From: Candidatus Altimarinota bacterium
Lineage (GTDB): Bacteria; Patescibacteriota; Gracilibacteria; BD1-5; UBA2023
Assembly: GCA_028714815.1 (NCBI GenBank)
Contig: JAQTLR010000002.1
Span: 62,001-126,000 of the forward strand
Reading direction: 5' to 3'
Length of the DNA stretch: 64,000 bases
Part shown: positions 1 through 10,063 of the stretch, in pieces
Numbering within the stretch: position 1 is the stretch's first letter
Layout of the letters: each line of letters starts with the position of its first letter
Translations under genes and position numbers: made by a program
The notes under the pieces: model-generated
What the model was told of the DNA's origin: nothing
The model's database searches: none
What the model saw: only the letters and a program-made list of their open reading frames with translations

Positions 1-568
1 CGGCTTGGGTTTTGAGTTCTGCGAGGATGGATTTTACGGCGTCTTTAAATTTAGAAGAGGAAGGATCGTTGTTATTCTTAATAATAGAAATAGCTTCTTT
101 GTTTATTATATTGAGAACATCAAGTTCTTTACGTATTTTATTAAGAATAATCATCTTTTCTTCAGCTTTCTTTTCTTCCTTTATCTGTACTGCCTGTTCC
201 TTTATCTGTACTGCCTGTTCCTTTATCTGTACTGCCTGTTTTAAAATCTGATTCACTCATGCAATATTACATATCCCATCAAATCATTCTTTCGGGTCGA
301 TAAGTTTTCGAAGTGTTTCATCAGAACAGGTTGCTAAAATTTTATAACAATCAATTCCTTTTTCTTGTGTTTTCAGAAAGTCAAAAAACGTTTCCATATC
401 TTGTACAGGATAATTTTCAGTATCATTTCAAAATACCTGACGGCAACGTAAGAAGGCGTCCGCTCTCGGGTCAGATTCCCGAAATTTCGATACAATCGGC
501 CCTGTCTCTTTTTTCGGAGTCGGAGTCTGGGGAATGGTATCGATAGAGGATATTTCGTGTGAAGCCAT
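1..568 (-). CDS. hypothetical coiled-coil protein, C-terminus cut by window edge
   Basis: I do not recognise a family. Reading from the ATG at 568 with TGA as Gly gives an open frame that runs off the left edge after about 189 codons. Three in-frame TGAs occur, in VFGND, KEGFD and IAGVN. The N-terminus is Pro/Thr/Lys-rich and looks disordered. The middle holds two cysteines (GIDCYK, ATCSDE). The C-terminal half is a charged helix containing three exact copies of the heptad EQAVQIK, encoded by a 21-bp tandem repeat, so a coiled coil is likely. The neighbouring gene on the same strand also carries a 21-bp heptad repeat. Function is unknown. Confidence 0.6.
179..241. repeat. 21-bp tandem repeat, 3 copies, inside a coding region
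   Basis: Three back-to-back copies of a 21-bp unit (tttatctgtactgcctgttc plus c). On the minus strand it encodes the heptad EQAVQIK three times. Because 21 bp is seven codons, copy-number change would alter coiled-coil length without shifting frame. Confidence 0.9.
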
Positions 569-570
569 AA

Positions 571-615
571 AAAAATAGGATATACTCTTAAATACAGAAA
601 GTATATCCTATTTTT
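571..615 (-). terminator. hairpin terminator between two minus-strand genes
   Basis: AAAAATAGGATATACT (571-586) is followed after a short loop by its reverse complement ending at 615, so both strands end in an A/T run. It lies just after the TAG of the 632-1375 gene and before the start at 568, so it probably ends transcription of the former. Confidence 0.75.
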
Positions 616-631
616 AGTGATTTTGCAAAAA

Positions 632-1375
632 CTAGTGACTTTTGAGGTTTACAAGGAATCCTTGTAAAAAATCAATATCTTTTTGCAATTTCGTCACTCT
701 TTTTTCTCATTCTGTCACTCTTTTTTCTCATTCTGTCACTCTTTTTCATATCTTATCTATAATCATAGTGTCAAACTCATTTGCTTTTTCCAGTTTAACA
801 TACACAGATCATCCAGTAAAACCATTGGTTGCAATTTGTGCACTGATTCCTAGTGATGGAATTTCCCCGTCGGGAAGTTTCCCGGTTTTTTTCATTTGCT
901 CCAATATTACATCAACGATTTTAAGATCACGATAATATCGCATCAGATTCACTGTTCCTTTATAGAATTTCTTCGCATTTATTTTTTTGTCTTTCCCCTC
1001 AGTATAATAGTTTACTACTTTTGCCTGATCTTCACTTGGAAGACTGTTAAATAAAGCAACATCCTCTTGGTCAAAAAGTTTAAAAAGCTCCTCTTTGTCT
1101 TTCGCACCCTCCTTCAACACCAACTGTGTCTTCCCGCTCGCGTCGGCGAGGGGTTCGTATGGGGATTTCTCGGCGAGAGAGGGGTTGGACATGAGGACCA
1201 TACTGGAGAGCACGGCGATCTGTGCGCCGGTCCTGACACGGTGGGTGATCTTCTCGACCGATGCGGCTTGCGCCAGCTGTTCTATAGGAGAAACAGGCGC
1301 TGCGACAGTGTTCTGTAGTTCCGCTTCTGTTGTAGCCGTTTCTGCAAGTTGGTTCTTTGACTGAGGAGTGGTCAT
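632..1375 (-). CDS. hypothetical exported or membrane-anchored protein with coiled-coil tail
   Basis: A 247-residue protein starting at the ATG for MTTPQSK; an upstream in-frame ATG at 1435 is possible but less likely. The frame ends at TAG 632-634 only when four TGAs are read as Gly. Around residues 48-65 there is a moderately hydrophobic segment (GAQIAVLSSMVLMSNPSLA) after a basic stretch, perhaps a late signal or anchor. The C-terminus repeats the heptad GEKRVTE, in register with a 21-bp DNA repeat, and predicts a short coiled coil. No family recognised. It shares strand and repeat style with the gene at 1-568. Confidence 0.6.
693..755. repeat. 21-bp tandem repeat, 2 full and one partial copy, in coding region
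   Basis: Unit gtcactcttttttctcattc plus t starts at 693 and 714, with a diverged partial copy from 735. On the minus strand it encodes GEKRVTE heptads. Its sequence is unrelated to the 179-241 repeat, although the period is the same. Confidence 0.85.
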
Positions 1376-1578
1376 AGAGATGAGTGGAAAGTGGTAATAT
1401 GAGGGTATTATAGCAGATGTGTGGAAAAAAGGCAAAAAAATGAAACAGGATCCTATCGAGATGGGGAAATCCCCTTCCGAAGAAGATTTGGAAAAATCAT
1501 TTTGATTTTCCGGTTAATCCGTTAAAATACGGTAAAATATCGCTCGAGACCCCCTATTTTAGTTTCCTCTCATTTTCC

Positions 1579-2352
1579 ATGCAAAATGCAAACATGTCCA
1601 CAGTCGAAAAATCGGACCCGATTTCAAATAAGGGAAGGGGGAGAAAGGTCTCTGGTTTCACCCTCGTCGAGCTCCTCATCGTTGTAACCATCATCGCCAT
1701 CATCGGGATATCTTCCATATCCGGTTTCTCGCATATGAATGAGGCACAAGATGCGGATACGACCATAAAAGTCGTCTCCCATGCGCTCGATTCGTTCGAG
1801 CGCGATGTATTGAGACATGAAGTAGTTTCGTACGATGCTCTATTCGAGAGTGGATCCATCGGCTTTACTGCCAACCTTGACTGGTACAAGAAAGATCCAC
1901 AGATACAGTACTCGTTCGATTTCTCTACAGGAAGCGGACTTGTTTGGAGAACCGATACAGGGACGGGCGTGGTAGGATTGAATTTCGCCACCTACGATAC
2001 CGTATGACAGTCTTCCACACTCTCTACAAACGATGGAAGGAAAGTATTCTCCTTTCCTCAAAACATAGAAAAAAGATGGTACCAGATATCGAGCGCTCTC
2101 TGAGATGTTCCTCTCAATTCATTCATCATGCAGTATTATAATCTCACCAATACGCAAAGCACCCCGGAAAAAGAGGTCCGGCTCATGAAGATCGTCGGAG
2201 GGAACAACCAACCGTACACTTCCCTTCTCATCCGCAATGTCCTCGGAAAAAAGATCCTCCAGGGTTCCGGAGCGACCCTCAACAGCCTGGAGAAAGCGAC
2301 CCTCACCTTCGAGAAGAACGGGAAAGAGATGGAGATGATCATCTCAAGGTAA
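1579..2352 (+). CDS. type IV prepilin-like protein
   Basis: A 257-residue protein with a type III (prepilin) signal: basic stretch GRGRK, then SGFTLVELLIV followed by a hydrophobic helix (about residues 26-50). A prepilin peptidase would cut before the Phe, and the helix would pack in a pilus or pseudopilus core. The C-terminal domain is globular and unrecognised. The frame continues through TGAs at 2005-2007 and 2095-2097 to TAA at 2350-2352, so a standard-code reading would split it. MSTVEK, five codons in, is an alternative start. It stands alone and converges with the gene at 2408-3559. The main pilin operon is at 39.8-42.7 kb. Confidence 0.85.
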
Positions 2353-2407
2353 ATTTAAATTCGTGTTTTGCCACCAAAATCCAATCCATGGTCGAACGGC
2401 GCCTCTT

Positions 2408-3559
2408 TTACCGTATCTCCCCCATCCGATAATCCCAGTGGGCGGTTTCGGTATCGTAGTAGTACTCTATCCCCTGCTTTGATTTCGCATCCTGCTGGAA
2501 ATCTATGGGATTATAGTCGATGTACTTATTCTGGAGAAGTACCGATGGAACGGGAGCGTGTTCCTTCTTGTCCTGGAAATACCGCGAATCCGCCTGTTCC
2601 AGATAGGAGAGGTTCATCTCCCGGACAGCCTTATTGAGGTAGTTGGAACAGAAATTGTCCACATTCTGTCCATTCGTCGGATCGACTCATTCTTCCTTCA
2701 GTTTTTTCACCATTTCCTTCCGGGCGGCTTCTATCATCTGGAGCCCCTTCCCGTTCAGGGTCGCCTTTGCCGAGAATACATCCAGCAGCGTCGATCCGAG
2801 TTCCCCTGAGAGTTGCCGACAGAGAGTGTTCTTGTTTCCCTCTATGCTCTCCGCAAGAGAGAGGAGCATGATGATGGCCTTTTCCCGGTCTCCGGATTTC
2901 CCTTGCATGATGGCCGCCATGGTTCGAGCTCCGGTCGGAGCATCGTCGTTGGTCGAGGCGATGCGATAGTACTCGGATGATTTCGCCCCATCGTGGAGGT
3001 TCCAATAGTAAACATATGCAAGATAATACGGGATCATCGGATCACGGCAGGCATTCCGGTAGCTCTCGTCGGTCCAGAGTTTATTCAGGCTATATTCGTT
3101 TTTTGCTTTCTCCACCTTGGTGGCATCGCAGTTCTTCTCTATCCCTTTGAGACCGATCCTGACGGCTTGGTCGGTATTTTTCCGTATCTCCTCTTTGGAA
3201 AGTTTCTCGTACCGTTCATTGTACGAAGGAAGGAGGAGCTCTCCGATCTCATAAGGGAAAGTGAAGTGGGGATTGAGATCGGTGATGAGGTCGAGCATCG
3301 CATACAGGTAGGCCTTGTACTCGGAACCGATGGCGTTGGACCCTATGTACTGGATAGCGGAAAGCCAGTACGAATCGGCGATGATATTCTGGAATCCTCC
3401 AGCGGAAAGGTTTGCCATTTCGGAAGTCGGGATGAATTCCGGATGGTTCACGAGCGATCTTTTGATCTCCACATGTTGTTGGTAGTCGATTCACGAACTA
3501 TATATGAATACCGTCAAAGATACGATAACAAGGAGGAAAGTGAAAAGTTTGGAAAACAT
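2408..3559 (-). CDS. membrane-anchored TPR-like protein of unknown function
   Basis: A 383-residue protein starting at the ATG for MFSKLFTFLL, which supplies an N-terminal hydrophobic segment (about residues 5-20) acting as signal or anchor. The rest is helical with paired motifs of TPR or Sel1 style, for example PYYLAYVYYWNLHDG and ARTMAAIMQGKSGDREKAI. Two in-frame TGAs (3491-3493, 2687-2689) are read as Gly; ignoring them would lose the signal and the last 90 residues. It most likely sits outside the membrane as a protein-binding scaffold. No specific partner can be named. Confidence 0.75.
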
Positions 3560-3600
3560 ACGGAAATTGAGTTTTTATTGATGGTATCTGATAATGGGGG

Positions 3601-4146
3601 CTAGATCCCTATTCCGTCATCGTCGATCATGACGGTCGTTTTTCTGGCTACGGGAGCGGAGTAAGGAGCACGGGTTTCGATTTTCGGTCCGGCATACACG
3701 AGATGGAGCTCGCGATCCTTCCCTTCTCCGACACTGAAGGTCTTGAAACCCTCTATTTTCTTGTCGGAGATATACCCGTGGGCCTTCTTACGATCGTAGG
3801 AAGAGAGGTTCGGAAGAGAGATTTCCTCTCCGGAACGCATCGCATAAGCGATACGGCTCTCGAGGTACCGGTAGAATTTCTCGTCTTTCGCCTGAAGGTA
3901 GTCATTGACCTCAAGATGGATGAGAAAAGTTTCCCCGAGTTTCTTTTCGAGGATACGAGTCAAGAGATGCTTGGTCATATCCAAAGTCTGTCCATGGATA
4001 CCGATCAGTATCTTGGAATCGGGAGTCTTTACCTGTATCAGATATATCCCTTTCTTTTCATCTTGACATTCGACAATCACATCTTCGAGAGCGAGTCCCA
4101 TGAGCGTGAAAAAATTACGGGCGATGGCGAGTATTTGTTCCTGCAT
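3601..4146 (-). CDS. khpB: KhpB/Jag-like RNA-binding protein (KH + R3H)
   Basis: A 181-residue protein with a Jag-type KH domain (about 15-85, GIHGQTLDMTKHLL as the GxxG-like region) followed by an R3H domain (about 95-150; RIAYAMRSGEEISLP and YDRKKAHGYI). The family (Jag/SpoIIIJ-associated/EloR) binds RNA and influences cell elongation and division in Gram-positives. The N-terminal Jag_N domain of longer homologues is absent. It is usually encoded beside yidC and rnpA, but neither is nearby. A short basic tail follows the R3H domain. It is the last gene of the leftmost minus-strand cluster. Confidence 0.88.
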   Translation of the reverse strand: MQEQILAIARNFFTLMGLALEDVIVECQDEKKGIYLIQVKTPDSKILIGIHGQTLDMTKHLLTRILEKKLGETFLIHLEVNDYLQAKDEKFYRYLESRIAYAMRSGEEISLPNLSSYDRKKAHGYISDKKIEGFKTFSVGEGKDRELHLVYAGPKIETRAPYSAPVARKTTVMIDDDGIGI

Positions 4147-4248
4147 ATCCGAGTAGATGGTGCGATATAAACTTTCTGCCGGACATTATATGGAAGTATG
4201 GAAAAAATGGAAATTATTTTATAGCAGTATTTCAAAACATCCATTTTT

Positions 4249-4277
4249 TTGCATATTTCCGGAAAATAGGCTAGTAT
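4249..4277 (+). promoter_or_regulatory. putative promoter TTGCAT-17-TAGTAT
   Basis: TTGCAT at 4249-4254 and TAGTAT at 4272-4277 are separated by 17 bp, ahead of the gene starting near 4309. The -10 box overlaps the ATG at 4276, which argues that translation starts at the next in-frame ATG (4309). Confidence 0.4.
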
Positions 4278-4308
4278 GGAGGCAACCTTATATATAACAA
4301 AAACAGAT

Positions 4309-5022
4309 ATGGAGAACCTCTACACCGTACAAAAGACATATGAAGCGCTTTCCGGACCGGTTCAGGAAAATGATCAGACCCGTATTTTCGACAATGAATA
4401 CGCTCGGAAGATGTACTATGCCGGCCTCACGAAAGCATCGGTACAATGAGCTATCGACTGGCTCCGGAAACCAGGAAATGAATGAGTGGCGGATCACCGG
4501 AAAATGCTCCAGCTCCTTCAGGAAAAACTCGATGGTATTTCAGGCATCCAGAAGCAGGTTCGCGCAGAACTCAAAAAGAATCCTCTGGTCATCGATGCGC
4601 TGATTCCGAAAGGAGAACCATCCGCAGAGAAAAAGGATCCCGCTCCCGTTACCCGGGTTCCCGAAAAGGAAAGCACTGTAGATTTCAGCAAAGAACAGAA
4701 AGAGGTTGAGCAGATTCTCACATCTCTGAAAGATGTAAAGGATACACAAACGACTACAAATTGACAGGTGACCTTCAAGTGATCAGACCCGATACATTCG
4801 GATATAGTCATGTTCAAATGAAATACCTATACAACCCTCTGGTGAGGGATCCAGGATAATAAACGACCCATCTATATCTTGGATACTTCAGATAACAAGG
4901 TACACACGAGTTTTATCATTGATGCAAATAATAGGATTATCGGACAGAAACCGTTCGGTGTTTCTCCTCATGGAAACATCACATTCATACCCCAGATTCC
5001 CTATAAGATCACCAAAAAGTAA
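4309..5022 (+). CDS. hypothetical protein, first gene of a two-gene unit
   Basis: A 237-residue protein from the ATG for MENLYTVQ; the in-frame ATG at 4276 would add 11 residues but overlaps the presumed -10 box. Six in-frame TGAs are read as Gly, and it ends at TAA. The N-terminal third is helical, the middle is a Lys/Glu/Pro-rich linker, and the C-terminal third is a beta-rich domain with Ile/Asn/Gly-rich turns. There is no signal peptide or recognisable family. The gene at 5043 starts 20 bp downstream, so the two are probably co-transcribed. Confidence 0.65.
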
Positions 5023-5042
5023 TTCCATAAAATATCCATCCC

Positions 5043-6320
5043 ATGTCATTTCAACAATTTGGAAACGCTCTCATAGGAGCTGCTCTCGCTACAGGAGTTT
5101 CTTCAGTCCAAGCAAATGGTAGTATCGATCCTCTAGAAGGAATTCAGGCACCTCTGGAAATCACGATGACCAAGGAACAGGTAAGAAATCTCTGTGCCGC
5201 TACTACAAAAAACAGCGATCTCATCCTCAATTACAAGGAAATCTGTAAAACGCCAGAAAATAAGAAGAAAAAGACCGTTCCCGCTATAACCAAGAAACCG
5301 GAGATTGCTGCTAAAAAACCGGCAATTATTGCCGAAAAACCGGTGGAACACAAGTCTTCAGTCCAGGAAGCCGAAAAATCGGTGGAACAAAAACCACCTT
5401 CTGTCGAAGAACAAGAACCTGTTATCCGGGAGCAGAAACCCTTAGTCCAGGAACAGAGAAATACGATTCCGAAGAAAACCGAAAAACCGAAACAACTCAA
5501 AAAGGTACCCGAATCCATGAAACAAGAGGTTTCTATCGACAATGGAAAAACATGGATATCCCTTGAACAAGCGCTCCTTATGGGAGGATGACTCCTCGGC
5601 GGATGACTCCTGCTTCGCAATCGCAAAACATCCAAGAAATGGGACAATACAGCAGCAGCCCCGTATAAATACGAACCTTCCCTCGTTTCGGAAACCCTCC
5701 CAGCATCCGTCCCTTCTGACCATACCGAAACTCAGGATACGGAACAAACCGAAGAGATACCTCTCGTAAAATCATGAAATACGTTCACGCTCATGACCCG
5801 AAAAATCCCCCTTCGTTCCCCCTATCACCCGAAGAACCATAAACAGAAAGAGGAATCCATACAAGCCCCCGTCGATGAGAAAGTCCACGAAGAACCAACG
5901 GTTCCCCCAGAAAAATACCGAACCCCGATAATCACCCCCTTAAACCCCCAACAGTCACTGTTCGAGAGAAATCTACAGGATCTCGAAAAAAGTCATAAAG
6001 AAATGCTCGATATATTAATATATGTATATAAACGATTTCAGAAATTCATAGATGACCTCCCGACTACAGAAAGGAATAATAAAAACGATTTCAAGAACAA
6101 ATTTTTTTGACAGAAAATAGAAATATCTGCTAAAAAAACATCATTCCGGGAACCATATACCTATAGTTTCGAACTGACCCTCCATGGCATGAACTGTATA
6201 TATGCGACAAAAGAGGTTTTCACGGATTTGGAGACGCTCCGGTGATTCATTCAGGAAAAAACACAAGAAGAATATGAGTTTAGGCGTTCGGGAATAATGA
6301 AACGCTTCGGTTATGAATAA
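5043..6320 (+). CDS. secreted/membrane hypothetical with Lys/Pro-rich linker and Gly-rich hydrophobic segment
   Basis: A 425-residue protein. The N-terminus is signal-like (NALIGAALATGVSSVQA, residues 8-24). A long Lys/Glu/Pro-rich low-complexity region (about 75-170) has repeated K-P-x-x and EQKP units. Around residue 180-195 a glycine-rich hydrophobic stretch (MGGGLLGGGLLLRNRK) uses TGA for two of its glycines and is followed by basic residues, so it may be a membrane stop. A Pro-rich tail and a C-terminal domain of about 90 residues follow. Five TGAs lie in frame. No family recognised. A strong terminator follows. Confidence 0.65.
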
Positions 6321-6330
6321 AGATGAAAAA

Positions 6331-6354
6331 CCTCGCGGGTCCGCGAGGTTTTTT
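6331..6354 (+). terminator. rho-independent terminator
   Basis: CCTCGCGG-gt-CCGCGAGG hairpin followed by a run of T, 10 bp after the TAA of the preceding gene. Confidence 0.9.
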
Positions 6355-6381
6355 GTGTAAAATGTCTGAATAGATCCCCTT

Positions 6382-6627
6382 TTAGTATATTTCCACATTT
6401 CCCGTTTCTTCAACCGTTTTATTGGAAGTACTGCCGGTATTCCCGGAAAAAAGGAGATAGTATCCGACGAGAGCGAGGATAAGGAGCACTCCTGCAAGGA
6501 TCTTGGTGACCGGTTCGATACTCACGCTATAATGACGGAATTTGTAGACATGGATCTTCGCTACGATGAAAAATCCGAAGATAAGCACCATGAATACGGT
6601 ATAGATTCCAAAACCGAGCCAGAACAT
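6382..6627 (-). CDS. small two-TM membrane protein
   Basis: An 81-residue protein with two hydrophobic helices (residues 2-24 and about 42-61), a basic loop between them (HVYKFRHYS) and a short polar Ser/Thr/Glu tail. No family recognised. It sits 19 bp downstream of murF on the same strand and may be co-transcribed with it. Confidence 0.65.
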   Translation of the reverse strand: MFWLGFGIYTVFMVLIFGFFIVAKIHVYKFRHYSVSIEPVTKILAGVLLILALVGYYLLFSGNTGSTSNKTVEETGNVEIY

Positions 6628-6646
6628 ACATGTATGGGATAATGAA

Positions 6647-7999
6647 TTAAATCTCTGCTATGACGCTCTCGAAAAAATGGTTTTTTTTCTCCATCCAATA
6701 CGCGGACTGGCGGCAAAGTTTCTCGACATCGCGCAGATCATAGAGAAACTCTTTGACTCCTTCCTCAAGATAGATACCATTCTGGCTCCCTTTGGTGAAT
6801 ACCACGGTCTTCGCCTCATCCGGAGCCGCCATGATGATATCCCGGAGTTTTTTCCCAGCAAGACGGGAATGGAGGAAAGAAAACACCCGGTCGCTCGTAC
6901 GTTCCGAGGTAGGATTCCCTTCCTCATCCGTAGGGGTATTCCCCCAAGCTTCGAGGAGAAGCGGATACACGAACCGTTTCATCTCTTCACCGACAAGCAC
7001 CACCGATTGCACGGAAGATGCTATGATCTTCTCCGCTATTTCCGTGTGGAGCTCTTTGGAATCCTCCCCGAGTTCCCGCATGTCTCCAAGGAAAAGGATC
7101 TTGTTATATTCGGCATCGAGTCCGTCAAGGTATTCTATCCCTCCGGAAATGGAATTGTATCCCCCATTGTAGCTTCCATCGATTATGATCGCCTCGCGAA
7201 CCCCTTTGAGAACCGATCATCGCCCTTTTTGCGGATGAATATCGGTGAGCCGTTCGCGGATGCTTGCCACATCCATACCCAGGCTGATCCCGAGAGCGAA
7301 AACCGGCAGGATATTATAGACCTGGAATTCCCCTATGAGCGGATAGTGCATCTCATGGGTTTCATCGCCCTTCACGAGAGAGAAGGAAAGGTCTTCCAAT
7401 TTTGCACGTATATCCTTTGCGAAAATATCCCCCTCCTTATTCTTGATACCGTAACTCACTATCTCTTTCCCGGAAAGCTGTTCGATACCAGCTGGGATGA
7501 ATTTATCGTCCGCATTATAGATGACCCGTTTCGCCGCCTTCGCAAGCTTCATCTTTTCCTCTATATAATCGCGGAATACCGGAAACGACACCACATGATT
7601 CTTGGAAATATTGAGGATGATAGCGATATCCGGAGGGGCTATATCGATACAGAAATCCATCTCTCCCGGACGGTCGATCCCGTATTCCAGAACGAGGTAT
7701 CCTGGATATGATCGCTTGAAAAGAAGGATGATACCTTTGATGAAAATCCAAATCCAAAGAAACGGATTGCTGTACGGCGACCTGGTCTGGAGAATGGTCA
7801 TAGGGATCCCGAACTCGCCATTGTAATTGTACGGCGACATATAGACCCGGTCCCCATGGAGCGTCCTGAGGAAGTCATAGACGAAGTTCGTCGCGGTAGT
7901 CTTTCCGACCGTTCCGGTGACTCCTACGATGAAAGGACGGTGTTTTCTGATGATCTGTTTCGTAAGTTTTCAAAGCAAGATAAGGATGATCTGTTTCAT
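6647..7999 (-). CDS. murF: Mur ligase, MurF type (UDP-MurNAc-tripeptide:D-Ala-D-Ala ligase)
   Basis: A 450-residue protein that would add D-Ala-D-Ala to the UDP-MurNAc peptide in the cytoplasm. The P-loop is GVTGTVGKTTAT near residue 30. The central domain has LEYGIDRPGEMD and NISKNHV, and the C-terminal domain has DGSYN and FLGDMRELG, both typical of MurF. Two TGAs (in LLGKL and GRGSV) are read as Gly. The P-loop sits only about 25 residues from the start, whereas in MurF it usually lies near residue 100, so the N-terminal UMT-binding domain is missing or replaced by a short hydrophobic segment. A MurF-like paralogue with another substrate cannot be excluded. Confidence 0.85.
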
Positions 8000-8163
8000 G
8001 CGGATGTATAAAGGATAGACAGTGTCTCCTCTTTGTAATCAAACGGAAGGGCACTGATATTTGAAAAATACCTTCAAATATTTCCCGTACTATACCGAAG
8101 AATCGAAAAGTTGCAAAAAAAAATGAGGAATTTGCCTTTTCCGGAAGAATATGCTAAACTCGA

Positions 8164-9459
8164 ATGAATACATATGACCAACTCCTCATGATCACCTACC
8201 AGATTACCCGGTTCATCCACTCCGTGATACGAAGCAACAAGCTTGTGCATCTGGTGGATGCGCTTCTCGAACAATCCCATCAGAATGAGAACATCCTGGA
8301 TGATCTCATTTTCCAGTTCAAACGTTTCCTTTTGAAAGGAAATGATGAGATATTCGAACAGAATCGGCTGAAATATGTAACGTTTTTGGATGATTTCAAT
8401 ACCCATCTTTCCGACATAAAAAACCTGAAAAAACAAGATTCCGTCGAGATAAACAGCCTCCTTCTCGAAATCTATGAGATACCGAAAAAACGGAATAATC
8501 TGCTCTCGGGACTCTTGTTCTATTTCTATCTCAGAAACCATCGGCGTCTTCAGGGGGAGGCTATTTTCAAGATCATCTACCTCTATTTCCTGATCATCAC
8601 CTACCGGAATCGGCTCGATGACTCTATCCGGGCAAATATCGTGGACGTGGACAATAAGCGTCTCCGTCCTGTTTCAACCATTTTCGGAAGCGCTTTGCAT
8701 CGTCTTCAGAGAAAACGTTATCTCCCCTCTTCCCGGACACTTCTGATGACGGGCGCTTTTTTATCTGTCGCCGTACTCAGTGCGGTTTCATGGAGATACG
8801 GACCCATTGCTTCCAGCCTCCGGGCCGATGTGACTGCCGCAGTACAGACCACGGGGGCCGATAACGGCATGGTTGGGAAGATCGCGCTCGGAACGCTTAT
8901 GATCGGATCCATTACAGACAAGCTTCAATGATTGGATTTCCAGAATATCCTCATCGTCGCGCTCCTGGCGGTCATATTCCAATCGCTCCGAACCGGTTTC
9001 ACCAACCTCTTCGTGAATTCCTTCATGGTGAAAACCTTCGCGGTCATGGGAACCATCCTGAAGATAGCTTTCCGTACCATTTTTTCGGTCTACAATCATG
9101 TGATATACAAGATCTCGACCCGCTATATATTCACCTCCATCGATTCCACCATTTCCCGGGGCGTATTGCCCGGTCCGATTCTCCTTTCTTTCTTTCTGCT
9201 CGTATATCTCTTGGTGTATGTAGCGGTCATTGCCGCATATTTCTTCCTCACCACGCTCTTCTTCACATTCAGCCTGACAGGGTGGTCCATAGTGGGGATC
9301 GTGTTCGGGATCTCCATCCTGCTCATCGGAATGAATCTCCATGCGGATATCGCCAATTTCCGGGCGTTTCTCATAGAGATAGAGGCGATATTCAAGACCC
9401 TTCATGAAGCGGAAAAGACGGATACGAAAAAAGGGTCGGAAGAACCGGCACCAGCATAA
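8164..9459 (+). CDS. multi-pass membrane protein of unknown function
   Basis: A 431-residue protein. The first 190 residues are helical and mostly cytosolic, with hydrophobic patches (SGLLFYFYLRN, IIYLYFLIITY). Further hydrophobic segments lie near residues 198-214, 258-275, 339-385 and 389-402. One TGA at 8929-8931 joins the two halves (LQGLDFQN). The tail is Glu/Lys-rich. A TTGCCT-16-TATGCT promoter-like pair lies just upstream, leaving a leader of only a few bases. No family recognised. Confidence 0.7.
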
Positions 9460-9573
9460 GAGTCACCATGGCAAAGCCCCTTTTAAAAGAAAAATTTGAT
9501 AAATTTAAAAACCTCATATAATGATGGGGAAAATGAAGAGATCTCTATACTATTTTAATCAAAAAGTCAGACT

Positions 9574-9951
9574 ATGGCACAGATAACAAAGGATGGATAC
9601 GTTTTCACCATATTGGATGAGATCCAGTCCCAATACGGAGAACTCGTGAAGCTCGTACTTGCGACCGAGTCGATGGACAATACCGAGAAACAATACTGGT
9701 TCGATATACTCCCTTCCATGACCGATGAACAGGTGGACCGCCTCTTCGATATCCTCGAAACAGAACGCAAGAAACTCGAGGAACTCGAAGTGAAGTACCA
9801 AGAGGAGATCAAGACCCTCAATGAACGGCACCTCATCGAATGGCAGGAATTCCAATCCAAAGAAAGCCGAGACAAGATCAAAAAAGCGGAAGCGGATGAC
9901 AAAGACGATCAGAATACGGACAATATCCTGAAAATGCTGGATGAGATCTAG
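9574..9951 (+). CDS. hypothetical helical/coiled-coil protein
   Basis: A 125-residue, highly charged protein without TGA codons or membrane segments. Residues 50-112 form a continuous Glu/Lys/Gln-rich helix, probably a coiled coil. The N-terminal 45 residues contain YVFTILDEI and a Trp-containing turn. No recognised family. It is monocistronic, bounded downstream by a terminator. Confidence 0.65.
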   Translation: MAQITKDGYVFTILDEIQSQYGELVKLVLATESMDNTEKQYWFDILPSMTDEQVDRLFDILETERKKLEELEVKYQEEIKTLNERHLIEWQEFQSKESRDKIKKAEADDKDDQNTDNILKMLDEI

Positions 9952-9961
9952 AGAGATCTCA

Positions 9962-9990
9962 AAAAAATCCGCCACACGGCGGATTTTTTA
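9962..9990 (+). terminator. rho-independent terminator
   Basis: ATCCGCC-aca-CGGCGGAT stem flanked by A and T runs, directly after the TAG at 9949-9951. Confidence 0.9.
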
Positions 9991-10005
9991 TCGGCTCCAA
10001 AATAT

Positions 10006-10033
10006 TTGACAACAAAAGAATTATTCTTATAAC
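10006..10033 (+). promoter_or_regulatory. putative promoter TTGACA-16-TATAAC
   Basis: Consensus -35 (10006-10011) and near-consensus -10 (10028-10033), 30 bp upstream of the ATG at 10064. Among the best sigma-70-like matches in the window. Confidence 0.65.
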
Positions 10034-10063
10034 TACGCGAGGCTAATCCTTGAAAATCGTTCT

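Noticed and set aside
179-755. CRISPR-like direct repeats
   Set aside because: The units are contiguous 21-bp tandem repeats without spacers, within coding frames.
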